Origin: Strongyloides papillosus | Taxonomy: Eukaryota; Nematoda; Chromadorea; Rhabditida; Strongyloididae | DNA length: 64,000 nt | NCBI GenBank assembly: GCA_005656395.1 | Contig: SRSI01000050.1 | Coordinates: forward strand, 558,001-622,000 | Direction of reading: 5' to 3' | Shown: piece after piece, positions 46,607-58,328 of the stretch | Position numbering within the stretch: the stretch's first letter is position 1 | How the letters are laid out: the number at the start of each line of letters is the position of its first letter | Translations under genes and position numbers: made by a program | Notes under the pieces: generated by a model | What the model saw: only the letters and a program-made list of their open reading frames with translations | Database searches by the model: none | Told to the model about the DNA's origin: nothing

Positions 46607-48902
46607 TTAAATTACAATTCTTTTTCCTTCTTATTAAAATATGTTTAGTTAATTAGTTTGGTATTAATAATTTAAAATGGCGATAGCCAGATGAGTAAAA
46701 AAAATATTTTGAAAATGTATACTTTTTGAACACATATAGTAAAGATAAAGTTAATATGAAGTTGAATAGGAAATCTCAATCTGAAAAAAATATGTGTGTG
46801 ATTTTATAAAAGAAATTAATAGATAAATTTAAATATTTAAAGTTTTTATAAAAAGATTTTAATAATAAACACAAAACAATAAAATAGTTGTATTTTATTT
46901 AACTTATTCAAACATATTTAATATACTTATACGGTTGATTAAAAATAAGGTATAATTTTAGTCGGTACCTCTATTTTGAGCATCATATTTAAGTTTATAT
47001 ATAGGATACTATTATATTGTACAAGTGTTCTTTAAGTAGATTTTGAATATTAAAGTATCTCTATTAAAATATAAGGAATGATTTTTAAAGTGGAAATTAA
47101 TATAAATTTGTTGAAACTTTTCAATATAAATAAGTAATACTCTATATTTTATAATATATTTAATAAATATTATCTATAACATAAATATCTATAAAAATCA
47201 TATAATTAAACATTTAAGCTTTATACCTACAAAAATACCAAAGTGAAATTGATCTCACCTTTATATATAGTACATGTTTAACAATAGATATTTCAAATCA
47301 TAAAAGAAATTTTAATAAGTAAAGGTTTAGAAAGATTGGTATAAACAATAGCGCGATATAGTTAATGAAAGATGAAAGTAAGATTTTGTTAGTTGATTAT
47401 TATGAAGATGATTTGACAAATATGATACCACTAAGAATTTTTTAAACATCTATTGATCTAAATAAGAATAAAGAATTCATGTGACTAAAAACCTTCCTCT
47501 GTAAATATGTAAAAAAAACACCAAAGATAAACTCCGAATATTATAAATAGAAATATTCATGAGTACCTAACTCAAAGATAGCATATCACGTATATCTTTT
47601 AAAATAGTCTTAAACCTTTATTTATTTATTTATATAATATTTATGTTAACTAATAATTGCACGAATTTAATCAAATCGTTATGGAATATTTCCTACGCAT
47701 TACACATCTATATAATTAGATAAATCTCGAAACTTTTATTTCAAGTATCGAACAAACATTCTTTTTATTAAGATAGTAATTCTTAAGAGAAATATCTTAA
47801 AATTAATGTCGTATTTTTTATTTGCAATATTATAGTGTCAGTGTAATAAAAAAATAACAATGATAAACACCTTAAGAAAATTAGTATAAATGTTGACAGC
47901 TATAATTTATAATAGTAAATATAAATCTTCAATCTACAAAATTCTTGAACTCATTTTATAAAAAAGATATTCATTAAGAAAGAAAAATGATGAGTCATAA
48001 ACTATATCAAAAAGGATTTTTATTATGATGGAACATAGAGATGTAAATAGAAAGATAACTTTTTTATTTTCAATTTTTATTATGTTAAATGGACTGATAA
48101 AATGTGATAAAGTTTATCTCTTTTTTATTGAATTATACTAATATAGTTTAGATCAATACTTTTATTTGAAACTTAACCTATAAAAAGATAAAATTAATTT
48201 TATATAATTGAATAATATAACAGCTAATCAAATTAAAAATGTTATATTTTTCTTGATAAAGTAACTAGTTAGATACCCTACCAATTTGTACATCAAAGTT
48301 CTTTATTTATCTATTTAACTTTTATATTTGCATTAAAATCCTCTATATTTATCTTTTTATTCAATAAAATTACAAATAAATTTTTATTGGAAGATTTTAG
48401 GTTTTTCAAATTATATCATGTATATTTGAAACATGTTTAAACAGTTATATCTTAAAAATACTATTTTTATTATATATAAGGAGTAATTTACAAAACATAC
48501 TTAACCTTTCACGAAGTTTATTTATCTGAAAAATGTTTTGTTGAACAAATATATAAATATAATTATTATTATATTATAATAATAGGAGTAATAATATTTT
48601 TTATAAAAATAATGTTACTAAATCTAGTTATAATCAGGAATTAGAATATATGCTATTTTGGACTTCTTTATATAAAACAAATTTGGGACATAAAAAAGTT
48701 ATTGTATGTTACATGATCGTGCAAACAATTTTAATTGATCATTGTAAAATCACATTGAAGGTTCTTGATTTTTATTATCAAAATACTTTAATAATATTAG
48801 TTATAAAGAAATAAAATTAAAAGGAATAGGTACAAAAGAATGAGAATAGTATTTAAGAAACCTTTTTTTTGGTACTAATTTAGTTGGATTGACTTTAATA
48901 AA
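46607..48902. other. Intergenic, no gene seen
   Basis: 2.3 kb of very AT-rich DNA between divergent genes; no open frame above noise, no repeat recognised. Confidence 0.5.
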
Positions 48903-50309
48903 ATGAGTAATAATAATATTATTTTATTAACTGTGATATTTTTTATTATTAATATAATCTATGCCACTGATATTAAAAATAGAACTGTTAGGAGTAACTC
49001 TGATTGCCCATGTCCTTTAGATGAGATACCATCATGTACTTGTAGTCCTAATAAAAGATCTACTTCTTCATTAACTGAAATGTTCTGTTCCTGTTTAACA
49101 AAAATGCTTTGTAGTTGTATGGAAAGAATTCAAAAATTAGAGGAACAACAGGCATCACAGAGTATATACTTGGATCCTCATCATGTGACAAATATTGTTT
49201 CAACAACCGTTTCTCCATATGAATTTTCACAAACTACAACAAATTATGATATCTGTACAGTTAACTGTAATAAAATTTGCCTTGAAACATGTAAAACCAC
49301 CCCAATTCATAAACAAAATTTTTGTTTTGATATTTGTAAAAATACATGTGAAGTCTCCTGTCAACAACCCGAAATGGAAATACATTCTACAACATTATCT
49401 CCATATCAATATACTACTACACAAAATTATGAAATGGAATTTGAAATTACACAAGTTCCTGAAACTTATACAACTCAACTAAATATTCCAATTTATCCAT
49501 CTTTTATTTCTACAACATCTCAACCGAATTTTTTATTTGATGTTAATAATCAACAACAAAATGATTGTTCATTAATGTGTTCAGAAAAATGTGGTGAAAA
49601 TTTTCCAGAATGTACATCGGCTTGTCGAAATATTTGTGATTGTGAAGTTTCTTGTAAAAATCGTTGTACTCAAGAATCTTTACCAACATATTCATGTTAT
49701 CCATCATGTCAAAATACATGTTTTAAAGATAGAAACATTGTCATTAATTTACGTAAATTCTTAAATAATAATAATCGCAGAAATGGAATGTCAAAACTAA
49801 ATAAAGACATAAAAAAGGAGAAAAATGTAAAATCATATTCATCTAATTGTCTTATAAAGTGTCATCAGAATTGTCAGGCAAACAATACTATGGAAGTATG
49901 TTCAAATTATTGTCGGGAACAATGTGATTGCGCAGATACTTGTACAAAATATTGTGCTAAGAAAAATATTCCTTATCATCAATGTGAGAATGCATGTTAT
50001 ACAACGTGTCAAATTAATAACAAATATAATAAAAATATTAAAAATTTAAGTAAAACTGAAAAAAATGTTAAACCGTGTGGTAAGACATGTTATAATAATT
50101 GTATTTTGCAGTCAAAATGTGATAGATTATTTAATTATAATGAAAAAGAGAATTGTAAATTTGAATGTAAAAAAAAGTGTACACTGGAGTGTTCAGATGA
50201 AGAATTAATTACGAAATGTGCTAAATTAGGAAATGACGATAGGTTTTGTGTTTGTCCAAATGGATACCGTTCTTGTGGAAATAATGGCTATTGTTGTCTT
50301 GAAACATAG
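48903..50309 (+). CDS. Secreted cysteine-rich repeat protein
   Basis: Single exon, 468 residues. A signal peptide covers about 1-22 (NNIILLTVIFFIINIIYATD). After a short Cys-rich start (CPCPLDEIPSCTCS) come four modules with spaced cysteines in C-x3-C-x3-C patterns: CTVNCNKICLETC at about 118, CSLMCSEKCGENFPECTSAC at about 222, CLIKCHQNCQ at about 313 and CGKTCYNNCILQSKCDRL at about 394. Thr/Ser/Tyr-rich linkers (TTVSPYEFSQTT and TTLSPYQYTTTQ) are repeated and could carry O-glycans. The C-terminus CVCPNGYRSCGNNGYCCLE is a separate knot-like unit. I recognise no named family; it looks like a nematode secreted or cuticle-associated protein. Very high Asn/Lys content reflects the AT bias. Confidence 0.8.
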   Translation: MSNNNIILLTVIFFIINIIYATDIKNRTVRSNSDCPCPLDEIPSCTCSPNKRSTSSLTEMFCSCLTKMLCSCMERIQKLEEQQASQSIYLDPHHVTNIVSTTVSPYEFSQTTTNYDICTVNCNKICLETCKTTPIHKQNFCFDICKNTCEVSCQQPEMEIHSTTLSPYQYTTTQNYEMEFEITQVPETYTTQLNIPIYPSFISTTSQPNFLFDVNNQQQNDCSLMCSEKCGENFPECTSACRNICDCEVSCKNRCTQESLPTYSCYPSCQNTCFKDRNIVINLRKFLNNNNRRNGMSKLNKDIKKEKNVKSYSSNCLIKCHQNCQANNTMEVCSNYCREQCDCADTCTKYCAKKNIPYHQCENACYTTCQINNKYNKNIKNLSKTEKNVKPCGKTCYNNCILQSKCDRLFNYNEKENCKFECKKKCTLECSDEELITKCAKLGNDDRFCVCPNGYRSCGNNGYCCLET

Positions 50310-51071
50310 TTATATTTTAATTATTTTTAAATTATCATAAGTGTTTTTTTAAAATATTTAGATATCTAAATTAAATATTTATTTTATATAATCTATAATA
50401 AAAAATAAAAGTAATTTTGTCTTTACTATAACCCTTTTTAATTTTAATTGATTTATTATTGAATAATTAGATGATGTGTTTTTAGTAATTTGAGAATAAA
50501 AATTAGCATTAAAATTTTTGGTCAAGTTGCATAATAGACTGTGGTGGTAATTTTTAAAAAAAAATTCTAAGCAGAATGTGTTGAATAGTTAAACAGAGTT
50601 AGATGATTACATACTCTTTGGCTGGTATTACAATATATATTTAATTGAAAATATAACTTGTAATATGCAATAACATTGATGTTAATCAAAAGGTTTCAAA
50701 CACTTTTTTAAACATTTTCCATACTGAAAAAAACAATTAATGTACATAAGCAATAACAAACAAAGTGAATTTTCTAATAGTCCGATTACTAAGAAAATAG
50801 AAAATTTTATTTCAATAAAACAATATTTAGCGATAATGAGATGGTTAAATGTATGATCTATTACTGTGACTATATTTTTAGGAGAAAAAAAATGCTTCAA
50901 TAAAAACAATAACTTACTCTATTCATTTATATTCTTATCATATATTCAAAAAAAAATACTATTCATATTTTTACTGATATAACACAAAATTAGAATAAAC
51001 ATATACAAATTTCAGTGGTAAAAAGTATTATTTCAAAAAAAGAAATTTAGAGTAATTTAATTTATTTTACA
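50310..51071. repeat. R525 fragment D plus conserved upstream region of receptor gene A
   Basis: About 50390-50640 matches the first subunit of R525 (AATTTTGTCTTTACTATAAC, GATGATGTGTTTTTAGTAAT). About 50720-51071 matches 55795-56120 before gene B: CAATAACAAACAAAGTG, ACTATATTTTTAGG, TTCTTATCA-ATAT-CAAAAAAA and finally AAATTTAGAGTAATTTAATTT immediately before the ATG. The last 50 bp are almost identical, suggesting a shared promoter or leader. Confidence 0.7.
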
Positions 51072-53261
51072 ATGTTAGTGAAGTTTCTACCTATTTTACT
51101 AATTATCTTCCAAGATGCCAAATCTGATTCTAAGGTTAATGATTTAAAGGCTACCTTTAGTTATATAAATACCTGTGATTATTACAGAGTTAATAATAAT
51201 GGACCATTAACTATAGAATTCAATAATCTCAAGAAATACAAAACAAATGAAACAAGATATAAAAATGTAGAATTTAAAGAAGTTAGAATTTATTATATTC
51301 ATTTGGACGACCAAAAAGACAGTACAAGTAAACCTTGTGGTTTTACCATGTCGACTATTCAAAACGATGCAGGATATCACGCCTCTTTTTCTATTGCATA
51401 CAATAAAGGAAATAAGTTTGGTAGTGGTCAGAATATTCCTCCTTATTGTAATATTCAACTGTGTGAACTGGGATTAATTTTTTTTGATAAAAATAAAAAT
51501 GCTAAAGCCTTAAACAATATAAATGAAGTTCATAAGGTTGACTATGCTGTTTTGATGGTTGCTAAATCAACTGATAATAAAATGTTACTAGGTGTTAGAC
51601 TGCACCATAAAGTTAATATAAGATTAGGTTTATGTCCTTATATTAATTGGGTACATAAAAGGGGATGGTTAAAATTCATCCCGGAAGATCATATTAGAGA
51701 TAACGGATTTTTCGAAGAAAAAAATGATTATGCACATATAGTCGTGCCTATTTATAAAAAAAACTATAGTACAAAAGAATTTATTTGTGGAAAATTGAAA
51801 CAACCAACGTTGCCGGATCTACTAATTGGATTTAAAATAAAAGAAGATAAGATAGATAAGAAAATAAATGGAATAATCAACCCACTAAATGAGGAGATAA
51901 AATGTCAATCTTTTGATGACCCAAAACATCACTACCACTTTGGCTATTTAGACACAGACACTAATTATATGTCTGAAAGAATTATGGAAACAATTAAAAT
52001 TCGTGATAAGGATTCAAAACACAAATTTTATGCTGGACAGAAACTGTATATATATAAATGGGACAGCATTAAAGATGGTTTAGAAAATGAAAACTCTGTT
52101 TTAAGATTAAGCAATCCTGATGTTACTGAAAGAGTGTCATGCATAAAAATCTTAAAAAGCGATATTAGAGCAAACATCCTGCCTACAATAGGATCAGTGG
52201 ATACTATAAAGAAGCATCAAAAGAAAAAAATATTTTATCGTCTTATCAAATTGGATGACCTACACCAGAACTATACCTTTAGATGCTTATCAAAAGTTGA
52301 AGGGATGAACCAAGCTCATATGGATGAATTCTATTCAAGAAGTGCTGTATTTTCAATAAAAAATGAGGAGAAACCGAATATCATCTACACCTTATCTAAA
52401 AATGAAATAAAATTTGACCGCGAGAATATGGATAATTATGGTTCATACAGATGTAAGGAATCAAAAGCAACAAAATACTTTAACAAAAATGTTGTTACTA
52501 TGGACAAAGTGTACTATCTACCTGATGAAGACTCTGAATTGACATTAAAGGAATTAAGAAACAATAAAAAACAATATGTCGGTTGCATAAAACAGTGTGA
52601 ATCTCTTGGCGAAATTAAAAAAATAAGGATTGAATTCGGGGAGAATTTCAGGGAGCCTATAGATATTGACAATTTTTACAAAGCAACAGATGGAATAGAT
52701 ATTAAGGAAAACCTAGTTATTTACAAGACGCCTAAGAATGTTTCTGGAGTAATAGTTAAGTGCATATACCAAACGCCGGCTGATACAACCTTTTACACAA
52801 AAAGAGAAATTAATTTTGTTATCAGAGGAGGTGATGAAAACAAAAAAGTTATGATTGTTAATGGTTTGAAATTAAAGAATGTAACTGAATATAAGAGTCA
52901 TTCAACAGTTTGGATATCAGGAATCGTAGTTACTGTTGTTATGTCTTGCATAATGGTAATTATGGTGGCACATATAATCGTTAGAAGGACTAAAAAAAGA
53001 AAAGTTAAAAATAGTTGGTCATCTTCATTATCTTATTCTGGATCATCTTCAACTTCCAAAAGTAGCAATAAAGGATCAAGCGGGATGAGTGGTACTGAAA
53101 AGGCAACCTCAGGCCAAAGTAAAGATGATTTTAATTTAATTGTTTTAAAATATGGAAAAGATTCAAAAACATCTACTTCTTCAAGTAATGTTGTAGGAAA
53201 TTCATCTTCCACAAAGCATGGTAAAAACCACTTTACGGATGTTAAATTAGTAGCCAAATAG
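51072..53261 (+). CDS. Type-I membrane protein A of a tandem pair, unrecognised family
   Basis: Single exon, 729 residues. A signal peptide (MLVKFLPILLIIFQDAKS) leads a Cys-containing ectodomain of about 590 residues. A membrane helix at about 613-636 (VWISGIVVTVVMSCIMVIMV) is followed by RRTKKRK and a Ser-rich cytosolic tail of about 90 residues (SGSSSTSKSSNKGSSGMSG). Within the ectodomain, FDRENMDNYGSYRCKES (about 447-463) has the D-x-G-x-Y-x-C pattern of an Ig-type F strand; other Cys pairs are regularly spaced. N-glycosylation sites (N-x-S/T) occur. The protein pairs with gene B (56121), sharing almost the whole membrane-proximal half. No known family is recognised; a surface receptor or adhesion role is inference only. 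Confidence 0.8.
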   Translation: MLVKFLPILLIIFQDAKSDSKVNDLKATFSYINTCDYYRVNNNGPLTIEFNNLKKYKTNETRYKNVEFKEVRIYYIHLDDQKDSTSKPCGFTMSTIQNDAGYHASFSIAYNKGNKFGSGQNIPPYCNIQLCELGLIFFDKNKNAKALNNINEVHKVDYAVLMVAKSTDNKMLLGVRLHHKVNIRLGLCPYINWVHKRGWLKFIPEDHIRDNGFFEEKNDYAHIVVPIYKKNYSTKEFICGKLKQPTLPDLLIGFKIKEDKIDKKINGIINPLNEEIKCQSFDDPKHHYHFGYLDTDTNYMSERIMETIKIRDKDSKHKFYAGQKLYIYKWDSIKDGLENENSVLRLSNPDVTERVSCIKILKSDIRANILPTIGSVDTIKKHQKKKIFYRLIKLDDLHQNYTFRCLSKVEGMNQAHMDEFYSRSAVFSIKNEEKPNIIYTLSKNEIKFDRENMDNYGSYRCKESKATKYFNKNVVTMDKVYYLPDEDSELTLKELRNNKKQYVGCIKQCESLGEIKKIRIEFGENFREPIDIDNFYKATDGIDIKENLVIYKTPKNVSGVIVKCIYQTPADTTFYTKREINFVIRGGDENKKVMIVNGLKLKNVTEYKSHSTVWISGIVVTVVMSCIMVIMVAHIIVRRTKKRKVKNSWSSSLSYSGSSSTSKSSNKGSSGMSGTEKATSGQSKDDFNLIVLKYGKDSKTSTSSSNVVGNSSSTKHGKNHFTDVKLVAK

Positions 53262-53612
53262 TGGAAATAAATATAGTGTAGTAAATTTTATTGTAGCAAT
53301 TTTAAACTTAAGATCTATTTTTGTGATCAAAATAATTGTAATTTAATAGTCAAAATGTAAATTGTCACTTTAAAAGTAAATTCATAAAAGTTTTATTAAA
53401 AATTATTTTTAATTTTAAACAATATTTTTCCTTTTTGAATATGATATGCGAGTAATTTATATGCACCAGTATAAGATTATGTGCTTAGTTGATATTTACT
53501 AGTAAAATTATTTGCCCAAGTTTATTATAAATATCATCGTTAAACATTTCATACTTTTGATTTATCAAAGATTTACCATTTTGAGTAAAGTTTCAATATC
53601 TTTACACTACAA
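53262..53612. other. 3' flank of receptor gene A
   Basis: Homologous to the flank after gene B (58329-58640): both contain AAATGTAAATTGT, CATTAAAAATTATTTT and ATATCATCGTTA. It ends where the inverted-repeat element begins. Confidence 0.6.
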
Positions 53613-55183
53613 CACACAGAAAAAAAAAAGGACAAATTTTGACAAATCTATCTATAATGCAAAAAAATGTCCCACCATTTTAAAAAATTGAATATTATTC
53701 AAATTTTAAAATTATCAAGCAATAGCAAAAATTTTTAAACAACACAAAATATTGGGTTGTCGCATACATTTTGTCGTTTTTTTACAAAGATATATATGTT
53801 TAACTTTTTAAATTAATGTGATTTTTTTTAATTTTGATATTTTTTATGATATTATGCTCATTTAGATCTTAACTTGTTTTTTTATTTTATATAATATGCT
53901 ATTAAAAGTCAATTTCGTGTAAAATTATTGATGTTTTAATAAAAATCATTATTTTAAACAATCTATTAACGACAAAAAGTTCAAAAATTTCGCAACAATA
54001 ATAAAGAAAAGCAGTAATTATTTACTCACACAAAGTATTATTATTTAAAAATATTATTTTAGTATTCGTTCTTATTTTAAATTAAAATATGTAAAAGTTA
54101 TTTTTTTTACTATAAATAAAAATCTATGTTATTTATTTTATAACTTTTCAAAAGTTTGATTTTTAAAGATGATCTTAAAAAGACATGGAAAATGGAATTT
54201 GACAGTCAACTACATTAAATATGCTACATATTTGTAAAATTTGCTACATTTTATGATATTTTGCGCCATTTTTTGACCAATTTGCATCATCTTAGTACAT
54301 TTTTGCGACATGTATCTTTCATACCAAATAAATTATTCTTCAACATAATTTAGATATGTTAAAGAGTAAAATAATATTATTAAAATAAAGTGGAATTGAA
54401 TTGGAAAAAGTGGCTTTCGCTTGTCTATTGGGTAACAAAAATGGTTTTTTTTAAGAAACATAAATAATATGGGCAAGCGAAAAAGCATTCTTTTTTATTT
54501 TTTACTAACTTATTTTTTGATTATTCCATTGGATTCAGTCCACACACGGCAACGCACTTTACAGAGACCCCTACCCTAATTAAGTTAAAAAAGAGACGAT
54601 GGAAATCAGCTTGCCAATGGTCACCTATGATCAAGCGAAATGACATTAAAAAAAAGGAAAAAATATGAGTAACCATGGACAAGCGAATGTCTACCGTCTG
54701 AAAAAAGATGGCGCAAAATTTCATAAGATGTAGCAAATTTTACAAAGATGTAGCATATTTAATGTAGATAACTCTTAAATTCTGGGGTTCAAAAGACATT
54801 ATGAAAACAATTTAGAGTATCAAATGTGAAAATTTCATAGAATACAATTTATAATAATTCAAACGATTGAAAAATATTTAAAAAATGTACTATAATATGT
54901 TAAAAATGTTTTTTTTTATAAAAGTGTTTGTAATTTCTATAGAATTAAATTCTAACCTTGTATTTTAAAATATATTGTAGAAAACAACTTATGTTCTAAA
55001 ATAAAAATAGTATACTAAAAAAAAACAAACTTATTTTAATAATTTACTAATTATTGTTTTAATTTTTCATGTACAAAAGAATTGTGATAAAATTAGTCGC
55101 AAATAAAGAAAATTTGAATTTTATTTGGTGGGACAAATTTATTACATTTTATGCAAACCTGTGTCCTTTTTTTTTTCTGTGTG
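53613..55183. mobile_element. 1.57-kb element with terminal inverted repeats, no transposase
   Basis: The left end is CACACAGAAAAAAAAAAGGA and the right end is its inverse, TCC-poly-T-CTGTGTG. The arms stay recognisable for about 65 bp, up to TGTCCCACCA on the left and TGGTGGGACA on the right. No frame in the interior codes for a transposase, so it is non-autonomous. No clean target duplication is visible. The matching flank of gene B lacks it, so it came in after the gene duplication. A second palindromic element is nested at 54210-54767. Confidence 0.8.
54210..54767. mobile_element. 558-bp nested palindromic element with 67-bp arms
   Basis: The left arm 54210-54276 and right arm 54701-54767 are inverted copies with about 6 mismatches in 67 bp: CTACATTAAATATGCTACAT at both outer ends, TTTTGCGCCAT at both inner ends. 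The interior is richer in G and C, and carries a repeated CAAGCG word (about 54475, 54634, 54680 and inverted at about 54420). No coding sense is visible. It lies inside the larger element at 53613-55183. Confidence 0.75.
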
Positions 55184-56120
55184 AATAATACAATAGTTTA
55201 ATGATGAGTATTTTTCTATCTTTTGAAATTGTGTATGATTATTATTGAGCCGTTCCTTTAAATGCAAAATTTATACTATAATAGAAAAATAAGAATAGCA
55301 ATATTGTCTTTACCATAATTCTTTTTAACTTTTATTTGATTTTGTGATTGAGTAGTCTTAAAATATGTTTTTCCTAATTTAGGGGGAAAATTATTTGGAG
55401 ACATTTTAACCAGAATTGGCCAAGTCATCCTTAATAGGCATTTTTAAATACTTGACCATAATTCTATATAGAGAATAAATTTTTTTGGATTCAAAAGATA
55501 ACTTATGACTCGTTTATAAGATCTAATTTCAGAAGAAGTGGAAACATAATACAATAGATATCAATAGTAAACTAGTCAAGCTATGGGTAAAAAAATTGAT
55601 GACTATTCATTTAAAAAAGCTAATTACCTAAATACTTCAATAGCTACTACTTAATGGAAACCGATAAAAGCAAATAAAATAAAATTTCTATATAGATCTC
55701 AGTCTAACGTATAAAATAAATCTATAACGAAGTATATGCTTAAGAGGAAAAATGGTTATATTAATTTAAGTTTCAAATCTTGTGCTTTAGGAACAACAAA
55801 CAAAGTGTGCTTTTTGCATGATAGTTGTCTAATTACTAATGAGATAAAAAATTTTTATTTTAATAAAGCAATAATTAATGACAATAGTGATAACCAATTA
55901 CTTAATCTATAATTGTAACTATATTTTTAGGGAAAAATATGCTTTCATAAAAACGATAAATTATTATATTTGTTTATATTCTTATCACATATACAAAAAA
56001 ATTTTTATTCATATATTATGACTGATGGAAAAAAAAATTAGAAAAAAACGTATGCAAATTTTAGTAAAAGAATTTATTATTTCAAAAAGAGAAATTTAGA
56101 GTAATTTAATTTGTTTTACA
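55184..56120. repeat. R525 fragment E plus conserved upstream region of receptor gene B
   Basis: About 55275-55790 matches one R525 subunit (GTCTTTACCATAATTCTTTT, CCTAATTTAGGGGGAAAA, GGCCAAGTCATCC, TCTAACGTATAAAAT). 55795-56120 is the twin of the region before gene A, ending in AAATTTAGAGTAATTTAATT before the ATG. Confidence 0.75.
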
Positions 56121-58328
56121 ATGTTAGTGAAACTTTTGCCTATCTTATTGTTTATTTTTCAAGATACTATACTTTTAACTAGTGGTAACAATGCCGAAAA
56201 TGGAAAAGTTTACTTCCAAGCAAACGGTTGTGGCAGTGGAGACGGTAATATTAATGATTTAATAAACATAGAGTTTAACAATCTTGGCAAATATGAAAGC
56301 GGAGCAACGAAATATGAAAATGTAAATTTTAAAGAAATTAGAATTCTTCATCTAGACTGGGATCGTATAAAAAATCATGCATCCAATAAGGATAATAAAT
56401 ATTGTGGTTTAAAAGTAATACATGGTGAGGGGAGTAACAAATATTTCATCACTTATTCTGCTGCATATAATGAAGGAAATAACTTTGACGATATTTCGAA
56501 ATCTGTTCTTAAATGTAGCGTTCAACAATGCGATCTTGGATTGGTGTTCTTTGATAAAAATAAAAAAGCTGAGGATTTAAATAAAGTACACTTGAAGCAT
56601 ACGGTTGAATTTGCTGTTTTAATGGTTATCAAATCAAGTGATAACAAAATGATACTAGGTAATAGACCATATCATACTGTCAATATAAGACTAGGTATTT
56701 GTCCTTATATTGAGTGGGTACCTAAAAAAGGAGAAATAAAACTTATACCAGAAGCCGATATTAAAGATAATGGATATAACGAGAAAATTAATGGATACGC
56801 ACATATAGTCGTGCCTTTCTATAAGAAAAATTACAACTTGGATGAATTTATTTGCGGAAAATTGAAGCAACCTACGATGCCAGATTTACTGATTGGATAT
56901 AAATTAAAAGATAACAGTAAAAATATGGAAGTATCAGGAGAATTCAACCCACTTACTGACGATATTAGATGTCATTATTCTAATGACCCACAATATTACT
57001 ATCATTTCGGATATTCGGAAAGTGATACAAATTTCATGTCTGAAATAATAATGGATGTAGTAGGAATTCGTCAAAAGGACTCCAAGTACAATTTTTATGC
57101 TGGACAGAAAATATACATTTATAAATGGAGAAATATTGTAGATGGTTTGAAAAATGTAGATGATCATTTAAGATTATTTAATCCTCACGTTACTGAAGAG
57201 CCAGCGTGTATAAGAAAATTAAAAAGTGACATAAAAGCCAGCATCTTACCTACAATAGGATCAGTGGATTCAATAAAACGTCATCAAACGAAAAATTTAC
57301 TTTATCGTCTTATTATGCCTGATGATCTTGACAAACAATTTACATTTAAATGTTTATCAAAAGTTGAAGAAGCAAACAATGGCCATATGGAGGAATTTTA
57401 TTCAAGAAGTGCTGAATTATCTATAAAAAATGAGGAGAAACCAAACATTATTTACACCTTATCTAAAAACAAAATAATATTTGATCGTAAGAATATGGAT
57501 AATTATGGTTCCTACAGATGTAAGGAATCAAAAGCAACAAGTTACTTTAACAAAAAAATTATTACTATGGATAAGGTATACTATTTACCTTATGAAAATT
57601 CCGAATTATCACTAGGGAATACACAATTTAATAAAAAGAATGAACAATATATTGGGTGCATCAAACAATATGAGTCTCTTGGTGTAATTAAAAAAATGAG
57701 AATTGAATTTGGAGAAAATGTCATGAACCCTATAGACATTGGTGATTTCTCTAATGCCACAGACAAAATAGATATTAAAGAGAATTTAATTATTTACAAA
57801 ACGCCTTCTGATGTTCCTGGAGTGATAATTAAGTGTACATATGAAACACCAGCTGAGACAACATTTTTTACAAAAAAAGAAATTCATTTTTATAACTGGG
57901 TGGAAGTTGAAGCCAAAAACGATACAATACATACTTTGACGAATTTAAAGACTGTAAATAAAATTGTATGTAATTCAACGCCTTGGATAATAGGAATCGT
58001 ATGTATTGTTATTTTGTTTTGCATAATAATAATTATTATGGTATTTTTGATTATTAGAAAGATTAGAAAAAGAAGAGCCGAGAATAATATGTCATTATCT
58101 TCTTTTGAATCATCTGTGCTCTACGGAAGTAAAAATAAAGGATCAAGCGTTATAAGTGGTAGTCTAAGTACAAACACAAACAAAAGTAAAAGTGCTTTTA
58201 AGTCAACTGCTTCAAGAAGTAGAAATAATTCTAAATCTTCTACCTCTTCAAAGAATGTTTCAAGAAATTCAACCTTCAGAAGTCAAGGCAAAAACTATTT
58301 TAAGAATGTCAAATTAACAGCTAAATAG
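56121..58328 (+). CDS. Type-I membrane protein B of the tandem pair
   Basis: Single exon, 735 residues, with the same plan as gene A: signal peptide MLVKLLPILLFIFQDTILL, ectodomain, membrane helix at about 617-642 (WIIGIVCIVILFCIIIIIMV) and a basic then Ser/Thr/Asn-rich tail. From the NIRLGICPYIEWVPKKG region on, A and B align nearly without gaps, with blocks such as KNEEKPNIIYTLSK and MDNYGSYRCKESKA the same. The first 100 or so residues differ strongly (A: DLKATFSYINTCDYYRVN; B: ENGKVYFQANGCGSGDGN), though the Cys is kept. No introns. Function unknown; a surface protein family that is duplicating and diverging at its outer end. Confidence 0.8.
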   Translation: MLVKLLPILLFIFQDTILLTSGNNAENGKVYFQANGCGSGDGNINDLINIEFNNLGKYESGATKYENVNFKEIRILHLDWDRIKNHASNKDNKYCGLKVIHGEGSNKYFITYSAAYNEGNNFDDISKSVLKCSVQQCDLGLVFFDKNKKAEDLNKVHLKHTVEFAVLMVIKSSDNKMILGNRPYHTVNIRLGICPYIEWVPKKGEIKLIPEADIKDNGYNEKINGYAHIVVPFYKKNYNLDEFICGKLKQPTMPDLLIGYKLKDNSKNMEVSGEFNPLTDDIRCHYSNDPQYYYHFGYSESDTNFMSEIIMDVVGIRQKDSKYNFYAGQKIYIYKWRNIVDGLKNVDDHLRLFNPHVTEEPACIRKLKSDIKASILPTIGSVDSIKRHQTKNLLYRLIMPDDLDKQFTFKCLSKVEEANNGHMEEFYSRSAELSIKNEEKPNIIYTLSKNKIIFDRKNMDNYGSYRCKESKATSYFNKKIITMDKVYYLPYENSELSLGNTQFNKKNEQYIGCIKQYESLGVIKKMRIEFGENVMNPIDIGDFSNATDKIDIKENLIIYKTPSDVPGVIIKCTYETPAETTFFTKKEIHFYNWVEVEAKNDTIHTLTNLKTVNKIVCNSTPWIIGIVCIVILFCIIIIIMVFLIIRKIRKRRAENNMSLSSFESSVLYGSKNKGSSVISGSLSTNTNKSKSAFKSTASRSRNNSKSSTSSKNVSRNSTFRSQGKNYFKNVKLTAK

